From: Dipteris shenzhenensis
Lineage: Eukaryota; Polypodiophyta; Polypodiopsida; Gleicheniales
DNA length: 64,000 nucleotides
Assembly (NCBI GenBank): GCA_047967505.1
Contig: CM106539.1
Reading direction: 5' to 3' (one strand)
Part shown: positions 11,426 through 23,592 of the stretch, one piece after another
How positions within the stretch are numbered: the stretch's first letter is position 1
How the letters are laid out: every line of letters begins with the position of its first letter
Notes under the pieces: generated by a model
What the model was told of the DNA's origin: nothing
Seen by the model: only the letters and a program-made list of their open reading frames with translations
The model's database searches: none
Program-made: the position numbers and the translations under genes

Positions 11426-12256
11426 ATGGCATCCTCCTCTCATTCTCTCATGTCTATCGACAAATTCAATGGGTCCAATTTTCATACTTGGCAGATCAAA
11501 CTCAAGTGCCATCTTATGAAAGAAGGCCTTTGGGACATTGTTCACCGTGATGCCCCCGAAGGTCCATCTGAGCAAATTGTTACTGCCAAGAACGACAAAG
11601 CCTATGCTATCATATTGCTTGGCCTTGGAGATGATTACATTCATCACATCTCCGACATACAGTCAGCTCCTCAAGCATGGATCACTCTGGATACTCTTTT
11701 TGGAGCCCGATCTAAAAACTCTAAAATTGCACTTATGATCTCACTCTTTGATCTACATATGCAGGAAGGAGCTACTATAGCCTCTCATGTTAATTATCTT
11801 CGCAGTCTTATGGTTCAGCTTGCGTCAGTCAAGTCTCCCATCTCCGAAGATATTGCTATTGCCGTGCTTCTCAAAAGCTTACCTGACTCCTATGCTACTC
11901 TTGTCACTACCTTCAAGTATCATAATAATCCTTCTCTTGAGGGTATCATCAATGCTCTCCAAGAGGAAGAAAGAACTCAACAACGCAAGGTAACTGACAC
12001 TGCCTTTTTAGCAAAGAAAGGCAGTTCTAAGGTAAGAAAGCCTTGCACCCATTGTGGGAAGACTAATCATCTGGAGAAGGACTGTTTCAAGGCTCATCCA
12101 TGCACCATTTGTGGCCGTGATAATCACCGGGAGAGGGATTGCTATTCCAAAACCTCTACATCAGCTCCTGGATCTACCTCAGCCCATGTTGCTGCAACAT
12201 CTCCATCAGCTGATCCTGCTGTTCCTTCCTTACATGATGAAAAATGGGCTTTCTGA
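11426..12256 (+). CDS. Copia-type Gag with two zinc knuckles
   Basis: A 276-residue intact protein. The N-terminus IDKFNGSNFHTWQIKLKCHL is the DUF4219/UBN2 capsid start, followed by the helical UBN2 domain (residues about 60-190, with DDYIHHISDI and AVLLKSLPDSY). Two CCHC knuckles come next: CTHCGKTNHLEKDC and CTICGRDNHRERDC (residues about 205-240). The C-terminus ends DEKWAF. It builds the virus-like particle and binds element RNA. The minus-strand TR-GAG-2 Gag at 26277-27107 has exactly the same length and layout. No pol follows: the 300 bp before the 3' LTR are non-coding. Confidence 0.93.
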   Translation: MASSSHSLMSIDKFNGSNFHTWQIKLKCHLMKEGLWDIVHRDAPEGPSEQIVTAKNDKAYAIILLGLGDDYIHHISDIQSAPQAWITLDTLFGARSKNSKIALMISLFDLHMQEGATIASHVNYLRSLMVQLASVKSPISEDIAIAVLLKSLPDSYATLVTTFKYHNNPSLEGIINALQEEERTQQRKVTDTAFLAKKGSSKVRKPCTHCGKTNHLEKDCFKAHPCTICGRDNHRERDCYSKTSTSAPGSTSAHVAATSPSADPAVPSLHDEKWAF

Positions 12257-12575
12257 TTACTTCTATGTCTTGTCTACCACCTTGACCACCGATGATGTAG
12301 GTCAAGAGGTTCTAGTGTCTTGGTCTTTCTATTGGTCTACAGTCAGTCTTCTGTCTATCTAGTCTTGTCTGTCTGTCTATTTGTCTATCAATCTGACTAT
12401 GTTTTAAGATCCATCTTGTCCCTACCCTTGTGGACCCATATGAGGATATCACTTGAGGAGGGGTGTCTCAGGATCTTTTGTCTGTCATGTCTTCTATCTT
12501 GTCTCTCAGTCTATCATTCTTTATGTCTGTCCTCTAGTCTTGTCTTTCTTACTCCTAGTGTCCACTTAAGGAGGG

Positions 12576-12860
12576 TGTTGGAGATAAGTGCACACTAAGT
12601 GTACTATTTCCTAGTCTAAGTCTAAGTCTAGTCTTTATGTCTTGAGTGTGTGCCATGTGGCACTTCTACAATTATCCCATAAACACTCTTGCATTATGTC
12701 TTGTACTTTGGCCCATATATTCAATGGGTCACATCATTCTAATCTATCTGTCTAGCTTGTGTCTTGTCTACACTCTTCTCAAGGTATTTCTTATCTTTCA
12801 GTCTTGTCATCTCATTTCCATTTCCAGTTTCTAGTTCTAGTTCTTTTTCATATTCCAACA
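12576..12860 (+). repeat. TR-GAG-1 3' LTR
   Basis: Second 285-bp LTR, same sequence as 10269-10553, preceded by the purine run AAGGAGGG and followed by the target duplication AAGCC. Confidence 0.95.
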
Positions 12861-13679
12861 AAGCCTGGATCTATGATATTGTGATCCCCTTCCCTCGTGG
12901 GAAAGATCAAGGCCTCCCAAGCCACCCTAGCTAAAGCATCTACTTTACCATCTACTCTATTCCATAGAAAAATCCTTCTGGACTCTTAAGCTGAGTGATG
13001 CAATCCCTATAGTGGCACCAATAAGAGCAAACAAACCATGTTGTCGCCAACAGAACTTGGCTGACAACCACCACCCTGGAAGCACGATCAAGTTTGGTTG
13101 AACTCCAAAAGAGGATCTTTCTCTTGATACTCTCGAAAATGGGAGCAAATTTCTGTGATGGAGAGATATCCATACCGACCTAGCATCCCAAATATATGAC
13201 AATGACATCCAAGTGAAACCAATATCAACTCCCAATCTCGAGTGTCCTTGTCACTAATCCAAAAGCTATTGGATTTGTTCCACTTAATGTGTGTACCTGT
13301 TCCGGTACAAAAAAATTCCAAGGCTGCCTTCAAAGAAGAGGGTCTGAGGAATGGCATCCAAGAAAACTGCAGTGTCATCTGCCGACTCACTATCTATGAG
13401 CTCTTCCTCCTGTCTCAGGGAAAGTCTCAGCCCCAAAAGAAAGATACTCAGAGCTCTCAACAAACAAAAAGAGAAAGGGAGCCAGAGGGCATCCCTAACG
13501 GACTATCTGGAAATCTGAAATCTCTCTTCCCTCACTCCTCTAATGAGCACATGACTGTAGGCTTATCTGTACAAGGTGGGACTGCACATTTCAGCCGAGC
13601 CTAAGATTTAGAGATGATCGAGGTTGGGTCACCCCGACTACAGAAGCTTGGTTAAAATGCACAAAACATGGTGGTTGCT

Positions 13680-13745
13680 CTCCCACCCATGCATGCACCG
13701 GTTAAACATGTTTGTGAGGGATGCTTGTTGAGACCCCAATTCACT
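13680..13745 (+). pseudogene. Copia integrase scrap
   Basis: A plus-strand run VKHVCEGCLL matches the CxxC part of a Copia integrase zinc-binding domain (compare SKHVCEGCLLGKM in Copia-C3). About 20 codons only; the sequence after it does not continue the domain. Confidence 0.5.
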
Positions 13746-13749
13746 CTTA

Positions 13750-15186
13750 TTGTCCAATGAGATTTTTACTGGCCGTATACCCTGGTGGTATGGGACACTC
13801 AGGTATGTTACATATAAGATTCTCTGATGTGGTAGTATTAACCAACGTGAAGCAGTACCCAAGGGGCAGTAGGGTAAAGCACAAGTAGAATGAATTGAAT
13901 TAGGGGAAAGGACACTTTACAAGGACTGACTAAGTTTTCTTTACCCTGAGAGAAGCATTGAGTTCAAGCAGGGAGCTCCATAGTTTAGACACGATCTCAC
14001 GGGGGTTACCGCATCTATTCTGATAATGGTCTGTCAATGCCTTGATTGGGACATGGTGTTTCAAGATTAGGGATCTTAAGTACGAGATGTTCCTGTGAGA
14101 GGAGTGGTTTTATTGTGCACAAGTTTTATACAGGATATCCAATAGTGGATCTTATCTTGACAGATCTCGGATTGAATATTTCTGTAATCTCTAGATCACA
14201 TAGGCTGTTATTCCTATGATAGTTGACTATATGCATGTCCAGAACGTTACCATTGACTGAATATAGCCAATTGAAATTTATTGATTATCCACAAGTATGG
14301 GCAATCAGAGGATGGATCATGGGACCATATCTTTGGTTAAGATTTTGCCCATTAATAGTTACATGAAGATTCTTCCATCACGAATCAAGAACTTATGGTA
14401 TGCCGTTTTTCTTGCTTGTTCTCTCCTGGTGTTCCAGATTGGACAAAGCTTATTTTTCATAGGCTGAGAGAATGCTTCCTTTGAAGCAGGATACTTGGAA
14501 AGATGGATACTTGATAGTTCCCTGAATCCTGATTTTGATGGGAAGTCTGTGATGAATTTCAACCCAAGACTTTGAATTAAAAGGGTATTCAGTTGCTGGA
14601 TTTTCTTTATCAATACCAAGTAATTCAGTAATTAGGGTTGATAGAAATATTGTGTCTTAGGTACAATTGCAACCCAATATTTTGGCGTCAAGGGGTTCAA
14701 TCAATGGGGCTGTCAGAACAATTATCCCTTAATATCAACCCAAGACTTGAGTTCAAGGGTATTCAGCATGATGAAAAATTTTTGTGAATACTAAGGCAGA
14801 ATTCAACAGATGGGGTTGACAGAATCATTATCCTCTAGGTACAAAGATTTTTACCATTTCCAAGTCTGGATATGGGTGCAACAAGCTAGCTTGTGGCTTC
14901 AAGAGTTACTTGTAACCTTGTTCAGGTTGAGCGATTTGTCGTTATTTTCCATGAATTAGTCATCGAAGCTTGCGGCTTTCGTATTAGCTTCTCTTTGATT
15001 GCAATCTCATGGACAAGATACCATATTCAATCTGATAGTCTGAGTTTGGTTGGTGACATTGACTACCCTTCAAGGGAGTTTTTGAGCTTTCTTCTGAACG
15101 GGGGCAGGGGGGTTGTGCTGTTTGTGCACGGTGATGGTGGAGTGTACTAGTGCTCTAGCTGTTTTCCCAATTGATGGCACACTTGT
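13750..15186. other. Intron with imperfect internal repeats, no gene
   Basis: AT-rich intron. A motif of the form CAACCCAAGACTT...AAGGGTATTCAG recurs at about 14562 and 14736, each time followed by a GATAGAA/GACAGAA motif some 90-130 bp later. This suggests a degenerate tandem repeat of about 170 bp. No coding domain seen. Confidence 0.45.
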
Positions 15187-15500
15187 GCTCTGATATCGTG
15201 TTAGAAAATAAGGAGGCCTGCAAGACTGCAGTACCCTCCACGATCATAGGTAGCATTACAATGCACACACTAATATGGAATTGCTGCAATCAATGCCAGC
15301 CAATGTTTTAAAGACACATGCACGGAACTTGCACAACATAAGGCTGCCAACTCAACCCTAGCTGACAGCGTGAGGAGGGAGGTGTGAGGGAGAAGCCACC
15401 TGGTGGCTTCTCACCTTCAACCTCCTGCTATGTAGCACTTATACCGTGTGCCCAATCAGAATGCACAAACACACATGCATAGATGCAATATAACACCTAA
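15187..15500 (-). repeat. Possible Copia LTR start with PBS-like site
   Basis: On the plus strand GCTCTGATATCG (15187-15198) is two mismatches from the complement of the Copia PBS. It is followed at once by TGTTAGAAAATAAGG, similar to the start of the LTR at 17824 (TGTGAGAAACAAGG). This would be the 5' LTR of a minus-strand element. Its far end and partner LTR were not found, so the end given is approximate. Confidence 0.3.
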
Positions 15501-16195
15501 CTGCTTGCCCTACAAAACAATATGTGAAGTGGTGAGTGCATGCATGTGTGATACATGGCAAAGCTACCTAGGTTAGACTATAGGATGGTACCATGTGGCA
15601 CACATCCTGTCATCCATGGTGGATGCACTTGGGGATAGGCAGCCTTAAAAATCTAACCACAACCAATGACATGATGTCATGGGTGGTCCTCCAAGGACTA
15701 ACTATTACTCTTAGAGCCATCAAATAATCCTAACCACTAAATCCCCCAAGGGTTAACCAATGAATTAATCCATAGCTCATCACTCAATTTTCCAGTCGAG
15801 GAGAAACATAGGAGAGGTCTCTGCTCAACGACACACGCTTTTGTAGTATGGATTCTCTTGCTTTACCTATGTCTACACTGTCTCAGTTGTAGTGATAAAA
15901 CACAGTAGGACATATTCTAAAAGAATAGAAATCCTCAATGCCTTCCACATCATATCCATGTCTTGTAAAAGAACCACAAATCATTACCTATCTTCAGTGT
16001 GCTTTGTTAATGAAAGGCCCTGCTGTTTCTACCAGCTCCATTGTGTTTATTTAAAGATTTAGGGGAAGCAACCGTCAAAGTAAACAGCAGGCTAACCAGG
16101 ATGTGATTTCCACCTCCTCCACACGGAATATAAATAATGCAACTCAAAAATACCATAATTAGAAAGGACAGGCCACATTGTCTAATTGGACTTAC

Positions 16196-16262
16196 ATTAC
16201 CAAGTGAAGTCTTTGCAAGGTTTCCCACAGCACCTGCTGCAGCGCTCGCTACAGCTTCATTC
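16196..16262 (-). CDS. PSMD5: PSMD5-like gene, exon 4 of 5 seen
   Basis: A 67-bp exon: acceptor TTTTTTGCATGACAG, donor GTAAGTCC. One base completes the split glycine codon from the previous exon, then 22 codons: NEAVASAAAGAVGNLAKTSL plus GN. The small-residue helix is characteristic of ARM repeats. Its position between two LINE-A relics (ending 13573 and starting 18080) shows those relics are separate insertions in different introns. Confidence 0.76.
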
Positions 16263-17289
16263 CTGTCATGCAAAAAAGGTTTGAATAGAAGCAAACTACA
16301 TGAATCCATAGCTTTTCACAAGTTCCTGAGAAACGGAGAAACGAACAAGTAAGAGCCCTTATCATCTAAGAATATGAAGAATATAGTAATGCAGATATAA
16401 ACACACCTTACAATGTCATTAACTCGCCTCTAAGATGAACAATGTAAGTTAAGCACAGAATACTAAAATCTCTTGGTTGTTCATGAAAACGTGATTCTAA
16501 CAGCACAAAGATTACATATTGACCACACCTAAAGTGAAGAAATCCTAAAAGCCATATGGGGAAGGTCGAGTACAGCCTTAAAGACCTATGGGGAAGGCGA
16601 GTGCAGAAAGGACTCTACGGATCGCTATCTGGGAAACTTGGACACCTTGTGACTTGAGAAATAGAATAAATACATATCTGAATTCAAAGCTTGAGCTTTA
16701 GGAAGTTCTATCTTATGATCCACACTCTGTTGTGGAGGTTAACCAAAAGGCAATTCATCTCAAAATACATCTGAGAATTTAAATAATAGTTCTTGAAGAA
16801 TTCAAGATCCTCGAAATCCACTAAGGATTCGCTCCTAGAATTCAAAGGAACTTCAGTACGATTCCGCGGCTTTCGCAACAGTTACACCCTGGATTAAATC
16901 CATAACCTTTGCTAGTCCATCAATAAATCCACTAGGCTACATTCTAAATACTACGGCATTTTTTTCAAGGCAATCTTTACAGATATTTGGACTCAATGAG
17001 AGTCATATTTTTGGGGCAAATTGCAAGCATTTTCTGAAATTTTTGTTTGCACAATAGTGGGTCAGAAAGGAGGAGACGCATTTTGGGTTTTGGCATAGGA
17101 GGACAAGTTGGATGGAACCAACTAGTCCTTGTGGAGTTTTATGGTAAAAAATAATTGATTGCAAAGAATATTGGGATATGTTAATAGGGGCGGGCTTCGT
17201 CCTATAGATATCGTATTCATGTGAACATCAGGCCTCTATGTCAATCAAGAGATCATCATTCCACACATCCAAAAGAGGATGCAAATAGA
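16263..17289. other. Intron sequence, nothing recognised
   Basis: Upstream flank of the exon at 16196-16262. AT-rich, without a recognisable transposon domain or long open frame. Confidence 0.4.
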
Positions 17290-18079
17290 CTGAAAGCCCC
17301 AAATGTTGCAAGATTTGTACTGTGCCTGCAAAATCCCCAAATTTTGGGATGAAATTGAGCAAATGTCACTCAAATTTCAAGTCCCTTGCAAAAGCCCCAA
17401 ATTTCCACCTGCAACGGAACCCATTCAGCCAAACAATGGCTCAAATGCACAAATGCCTGACAAAAGCGCCTTCCAAGATGCACCTGCAAAGGAAAAATTG
17501 CTCAAGGTACTAACGCCTCCAAATTGTACGGACTGACAGTACGGCTAAGGAAAGGTACTGCGTTGAAGTACGGACGAGCTGGTACGGTGCAGTATCTCGA
17601 ATCTGTAGATAACCTATCAACTGCTGTACGGCAGCCTGTACATCGTGCAGGTACGGACAACATGCAGGTACGGACGATTGTACAATCGCTCCATGGCAAA
17701 CAGTACGGTTGACCGTACTGTTGTACGAACGAATGGCGCAGAAGCGTGCGGGACAGCTGGTACGAAATCCATACAGTCGTACGCACTGTATGAGGAGCAA
17801 GAAGAACCCGCTTTGATACCAAATGTGAGAAACAAGGAGAGCAAGAGTAAGCAAGAGAGAGAGCTGAACGTAGGTCTACTCAATAGTGGACTGAAATGAA
17901 GTGAGTACAAAAGAGAAGTGAGGGGTTTTGTCTAAGTGACACAACCCTATCTTATCCACTAACCGTAGTTAGGGATTAGACTGTGGTTAGGGGGGGAAAC
18001 CTCTAAGAGGGAAAAGTACCCCTAACCCACTTATTACATAACATTGGCCACTACCTAGAATATGATAATAATTCTAACA
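17290..18079 (-). mobile_element. Copia 5' end: LTR plus leader fragment
   Basis: Minus-strand fragment: LTR (17824-18079, TGTGAGAAAC...ATTCTAACA), PBS complement GCTTTGATACCA (17810-17821) and a leader that is GTACGG-rich (17520-17790). Further in, the leader carries repeats of CCCCAAATTT type (17330-17410), as in the leader of Copia-C3. No gag or pol remains and no second LTR was found. It abuts LINE-A2 at 18080. Confidence 0.7.
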
Positions 18080-19875
18080 GGCTGCTCTATTCAAAGAGGA
18101 CACCCCTCTAATCCATGCAGCTGAGAATCCAAAACGAAGAAGAGTGCCTTGTAGAAAATCCCAATCTACCCTATCATAGACTGTCTCAAAGTCCAAGAGT
18201 AGAATGGGTAGTTTTTGGCCACTATGCATAGCCCAATATGAAGCCTTCCAAAAGGAGAAGACATTATCAAATATGCTCCTTCCATGCACAAAGCCTGTCT
18301 GCGTGTCATGAATGAGATCCAGGAGAAAGGGCTACAAAAGTTTACTTTTGCCAACATTTTGTAAAAGGTGACACCAAATTTCTACAACCCCCCTTTGGAA
18401 TGAGATGGATGATCTATAAGTGAGTTAGGAATAGTACCAGAGTCCCAAACGCCCTGCAGGGCTGAGGTAATGTGATCCCCAATCTCATCCTAATGGGCAA
18501 TGAAAAGGGATGGTGAGAGCCCATCCAAACCCGAGCACTTGTTCTTCTAAAGAGCATGGAATATGCTGCCAGATACGAGACCTGGCATGGTCTCTAGTAG
18601 GCGTACCCTGATCTACTACAAGAAGAAAGGCATAAAAATAGTATATGCATGATGGCATTAGGATGTGCTTGTATATTCCATCAAAGTCAATAAATTGTGA
18701 GACACTCTCTCGACTATGTCTCGGGCCATGAATAGAGAAGAAATGCTTATTGACTCTACCATCCATCTGAATCCAAAAGGAATCTCGTGGATGAAAGACA
18801 TACTTCGCTCTCTGATCTAACAATGTTTGCTTATGAGCCCTTGCAGCAAGGCGCTCCTGGATCCAAGCATTTGTAGGCCGTTTCTGCCCTTCCCTCTGTA
18901 GGACTGCCAACTGCTAGACCAATCTTCTGTCTAAGAATCTCATGCCTTCCGGTACTCGCGAGCGAGTGATAGTAGTCACTAATACTATGAACGGCTGCTG
19001 CCACAAGTGAAAGGGACGGCACCCCACTTTGCATATGAGATACGCAAATCTCCAAAACTACCTCTATGAGGTCCTCTTCGGCATAGAAGGCATCCAGAAT
19101 CCTGATACTGGCAGAGCAACCTCATCAAGACCACTAAAAAACAATCTGAAGTAGAGACCTTAGAAGCAATGTATACTAAGCCACCTCTATCCAAAGCCCA
19201 AACATCAACATAAAATCTGTCAATGCGTGCATGAATGAGCCTCTGTGGTCTCCTGTTCGACCACGAGAATTGGAGTGACTGAGACGGAGTGGGAAAGGCA
19301 TCATCCAACCAAATATCTTTGCCACTAAGCTGAAACAGGAAGGCATCCCAGGCTTCCCTTTCTTAAGATTGAATGCCTCCTTCTCAAACCCCCTTCTTGT
19401 CTGAAGGCAACTCCACCATGTTGAAGTCGCCTCCAATAACCCTTAAATCTACAATGGGACCCAGGATAGAAGTTTGTTCCAAAAAAGGACACGGCCTCCT
19501 CGATTATTAGAGCCATAAAGGTTAAGAAGACCGACCTTACATCCCCCAATCAAAAGAATGACCCACTAAACTACGGAGGAAAAAACGGTACTATGTCTAA
19601 CAACCAAAGGGAGAATAGAATTTGAAATTGCAATGCAAGTCCCACCCCTAGTGCCCATAGCAAGTGACCAAAACATATGACCTGAAAACAATTTCCCAGA
19701 CTTTGCACAGTCTTAGGCATCTAGCTTGTATTCTTGAATAAAGAGAATATCAATGGCACCCTCAGTAACACTTCGATGAAGCTGAGTATAAGTAATCTGC
19801 CTACAGCAACAATGTGGCACACCACAAGGCCCTATATGTTCCAACTAACAATCCTCATCTACGAGAGGAAGTAGC

Positions 19876-20139
19876 TGTAGGATCGGTTGAGAGAGAGAGT
19901 GTCCAAATAGCAAAGCGTCGCACAAGTCTTAGCCCTCACGTCAAACTTGGATAATGAAAAAGGAGGAGTACAAGGTACAAGTACCTAGACCTAGGACTAA
20001 GTGTCCTAGGTGTCACATAGGACTAAAGTGTCCTATGTGGCCTAAAAGGCACTAACACTACAAGTGCCTATATTTATGCCTACAAGGCACATACCATGGC
20101 CTATAGGGCATCACTAGAACCACCAGGAGATGGCCTACA
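19876..20139 (-). repeat. Copia-C3 3' LTR
   Basis: Plus-strand reading TGTAGGATCGGTTGAG ... GGAGATGGCCTACA. It matches 28403-28662 with a few substitutions and small indels. Confidence 0.93.
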
Positions 20140-20267
20140 AACCCCCCTCCATGGGATGGGCTGAAGTACTCTGGAAACGTCTCAGTATACTTGGTATTTT
20201 CTGGTCATGGTGGCACATGTTCATCCAAAAGGATATAGCCACCTATGAATGTACAAGGGATGTAAGA

Positions 20268-20760
20268 TCATGTAACAAAGGGAACCAAGTGTAAAGCTTG
20301 TCCAAAGACTTCGAACTTGGGACGAGGCACTGCCTTTGTAAACATCTCTGCTATGTTGTCCTCTGTGGGAAGATAAGACAACTCTATGTCTCCTGCTGAC
20401 AACCGCTCCTGAACATAATGATAATGAACTTCAATATGGTTGGTACGCGCATGAAACACTGGGTTACGCGCAATGGCCAAAGCACTCTAGCTGTCAGTGT
20501 AGACAATAGTGAAGGATGTCTCGCGATATCTGTAAGTAGCTGTCGAAGCCAAACACACTCTATTATAGCGGTGAAAGCTGCCCTGTACTCAGCCTCACAG
20601 CTAGATGTTGCAACTGTTGGTTGCTTCTCGCTAAGCCAAGAGATACATGAATTGCCAAGCAAAAAACAATTGCCAGTATGTGACACTCTGGTGTCGGAAC
20701 ATCCTGCCCAGTCACTATCCGTGTAAGCATGCATGGTAAGTGAACACTGATCACAATAGA
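20268..20760 (-). pseudogene. Copia-C3 RNase H domain
   Basis: MHAYTDSDWAGCSDTRVSHT carries the first catalytic Asp; ATSSCEAEYRAAF carries the Glu; LRQLLTDI follows. A frameshift near 20400 separates the C-terminal block (HYHYVQERLSAGDIEL... DNIAEMFTKAV), which is the end of the Copia polyprotein. It degrades the RNA template during reverse transcription. Confidence 0.85.
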
Positions 20761-20803
20761 AGAGGGCTAAATCCTAAGTGCATCTGAGATATCTGAAGAC
20801 TCT

Positions 20804-22158
20804 TCACTGCCTGCCAATGCTATGAACTAGGCATGTGCATGAATCTGCTGAGCTAAGATACTGCATACTGTAAGTCAGGTCTGGTGTGCCATAAATAAAT
20901 AAGGCATCCAATAGCCTGCTGATAAAGAGTGATATCACATGGTGGGCTCCCATCATGAGCTGAGAATTTGAAGCCAAGGTCCACTGGAGTAGAAATTGGC
21001 TTGCGATCCTCAAACTAAAAACGATCAAGGAGCTGTCCAATATACTTGGACTGAGACATCATGATACCCCCCTCAACATGAGCAAACTGAATGCCCAAAT
21101 AATAGTGGAGCTGTCCCATGTCTGACATTTCAAAAACCTGCTGCAAATCAACCTTGAAAGCTGCAATTTGCTGAGTATCTAGGCCCGTGATGAGCATATC
21201 ATCCACATATAAAATCAGCACTAAAAATTAGATCCACTCCCACAGACATAACTAGTGGGTTCTATGGGGCTATTCTGAAAACCAAGGGATAGTAAGTGTG
21301 CATGAATTTTGGCATACCATGCCCTGGGTGCCTGCTTCAAACCATAAAGGGCTTTTCTAAGCCGGCATATCTTAGTTTCTAAATTAACAACCTCAAAGCC
21401 AGGAGGTTGTGTGACATATACTTCTTCCTGCAGATCCCCATGAAGAAAAGCAGTTTTGATGTCAAGCTGGTGCACTTGCCAATGATGATGGGCTGCAATG
21501 GCAATGACACATCTAATGGTAGTAATCCTTGATGTGGGAGCAAAGGTCTCGTCAAAGTCAATGCCTTGTTGTTGGGTATACCCTTTTGCAACAAGATGGC
21601 TTTGTAGCGATCTATACTGCCATCATATTTTATTTTTAATTTGTAGACCCACCGGGTTCCAATGGCATGCTTGCCGGGAGGGAGATCTACTAATTCCCAT
21701 GTGTCATTTTTAGCAATGGAATGTAACTCAGCTCTCATTGCATCCATCCACTCTTTGCTGTCAAAAGCATCCTTATGGCACAGAGGCTCTTCATTGCAAG
21801 CTGTAGCAAGGAGTGCAAACTCAAGAAAGTGACCATGCTGTCTATTCCCTGATCTTGTCCAGGCAGCAAAAGGCTGATCTTGTTTGCTGTCCCTCAATGT
21901 ATCAAGAAGCCATCTGGGAACTTGCCTTTGCTGTCTATTGACAGCTCTTTCTTCAATGACTGCATCATGAATAGTGGGATCATTTTGTGCTGGGAGAGAA
22001 ACCTGCAAATCAGCATGGGGTAGTGGCTGATTATTGCTTGGTGGAGGGCCTGCAAGAGGCTCATGTTGCTGGTCAAAGTCCTCTATTGAGGATGGCAGAG
22101 GTAACCAAGATTCAAAGACATCAAACATGTCAACATCTAGCTTAGCTTTGCAGTCCAC
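20804..22158 (-). pseudogene. Copia-C3 reverse transcriptase, frameshifted
   Basis: Segments in order: linker and RT start ([38 protein letters not shown]), a shift near 21590, [20 protein letters not shown] and [16 protein letters not shown], a stop/shift near 21220, and the catalytic LILYVDDMLITG (about 21190). LHYYLGIQFAHVEGGIMMSQ and TRPDLTYSMQYLS follow. At least three frame breaks disable it. It is orthologous in layout to Ty1/copia RT. Confidence 0.88.
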
Positions 22159-22194
22159 AAGAGGAGAAGCTGAATGTTGAGCAAAGATTACATC

Positions 22195-23592
22195 TCAACT
22201 GACAATAATCTTCCCAGTCTTTGGTTGATATAACCAATACCCTCTGCTCTCCTGGCTGTAACCAATAAATATGCATTTGATTGCCTTATCATCAAGCTTA
22301 TGTCTCAGCTGAGATGGTACATGAACATATGCAAGAGACCCAAAAACTCTCATGTGTGAAAGTGAAGGCTTCCTGCCTTTCCATGCTTCATAAGGTGTAA
22401 CAGTCTTCAATGCCCGTGTAGGTGATCTATTCAGCACATAGTTGGCACACATCACTGCATCAAGCCAAAATTTATTGGGCAAAGACTTGGCCTTAAGCAT
22501 GCATCTGGCCATCTCCATTGTGGACCTGTTTTTCCTTTCGGAAACAGGATTCTGCTGAGGAGTGTAAGGAGTAGTGCATGAGTGAATAATGCCCCGTGAA
22601 GACAGAAACGCATCAAACTCCTTAGACATATACTCTCCCTCCCTATCTGTGTTGAGGGTGACAAGCTTGCATCCGGATTCATTCTCAACCATATTCAGCC
22701 ACCTCTGCAAGCATAAGAAAACTTCAGATTTGGCTTTTAAAGGATATACCCAGCAATATCTTGTGAAATCATCAATGAGAGTCTTAAAATATTCGTACCC
22801 TCCAATGGCATTTGCCCTCATTGGGCCACAGACATCACTGTGTACTAGCTGCAATTTCCTTTGTGAGAATTTTGGACAATTCTTTTGAAAAGGAAACCGA
22901 TGCATCTTACCCAAAAGACAACCCTCACACACATGTTTGGAAACTGTGTGAGTTTGAGATACATCATTTGCCATCTGTTGTGAATGTAGCTTTGCAAGAG
23001 CTCTATAATTGAGATGACCCATTCTCTCATGCCAAAGATGAGTTTCAGCAAGCTGTGAATCTGAAATTGCAAATGCTTCAATAGAAAGTGCAGCTGAGTG
23101 ATGATCAAGGTGATAAAGCCCCTTTTGCAAAGTGCCAGTGAAAACTATGGCATTGTCATCATGAAGATCATAAACTAGGCATCTGTAGCCATCAAAAATC
23201 ACTCTGAAACCTGAAGTGGCAATTGCTGAAATTGAAATCAAGTTGACTTCAATTCCAGGCACAAAAAGAACATTTGTCAGAGTGAAAGGATGGCTTGAAA
23301 TGGATGTGAGCTGCACATCTCCAATTCCTTTTACAGCATAGGAAGCATTATTAGCACATGGGACAGTCCCCCCTCGAGGTGCATCAGCTAAAGAATGAAA
23401 CAACTGTCTGCAAGATGTGACATGCTTGGAAGCACCACTCAAAGTACCACGAATGAGCATCATTAGTAGTAAAGAATGCATCAGCTTTGGAGGGTTCAAA
23501 TGAGCAATGGGCAGCCCATGCCCAATCATTCTGAAGAGCATGTGCATGTGAAGCATCTTCTGGCTCATGGGATTCAATAGCATGAGAGGCAT
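22195..23592 (-). pseudogene. Copia-C3 protease-integrase segment
   Basis: The frame starts at the protease active site, where the Asp codon of the usual D-S/T-G-A is lost by a 2-bp deletion near 23440, leaving LSGASKHVTSC. The integrase HHCC zinc domain is WHERMGHLNY ... CEGCLLGKM. The catalytic core has HSDVCGPM, TDREGEY (normally TD-GGEY) and VSERKNRS (E). The C-terminal KLDDKAIKCIFIGYS ends it. The integrase part itself is open for 400 codons. It joins cDNA to target DNA. Confidence 0.9.

Larger units (their letters stand above)
10269..12860 (+). mobile_element. TR-GAG-1: gag-only Copia-type LTR retrotransposon
   Basis: A 2592-bp element with two 285-bp LTRs that look identical by eye, a PBS complementary to initiator tRNA-Met, one intact gag ORF and a polypurine tract (AAGGAGGG) next to the 3' LTR. 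It is flanked by a perfect 5-bp duplication AAGCC (10264-10268 and 12861-12865). There is no protease, integrase or RT, so it must borrow these from an autonomous Copia. It inserted in LINE-A5. Identical LTRs and an undamaged gag make it one of the youngest insertions here. Confidence 0.93.
7480..13573 (-). mobile_element. LINE-A5: L1-type LINE fragment split by two insertions
   Basis: Minus-strand LINE-A, 5' truncated at about 13573. It is present as 12861-13573 (RT fingers/thumb; QGCPL and ADD region lightly decayed), 9041-10268 (connection and zf-RVT-type C-terminus) and 7480-8023 (ORF2 end and 3' UTR, finishing with AATAGAAGTCATTTCC and a short A tail). Pieces are collinear with LINE-A1 and LINE-A4. 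The element is interrupted by an ORF1-only LINE (8024-9040) and by TR-GAG-1 (10269-12860). It lies in the intron between the exons at 5620 and 16196. Confidence 0.8.
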
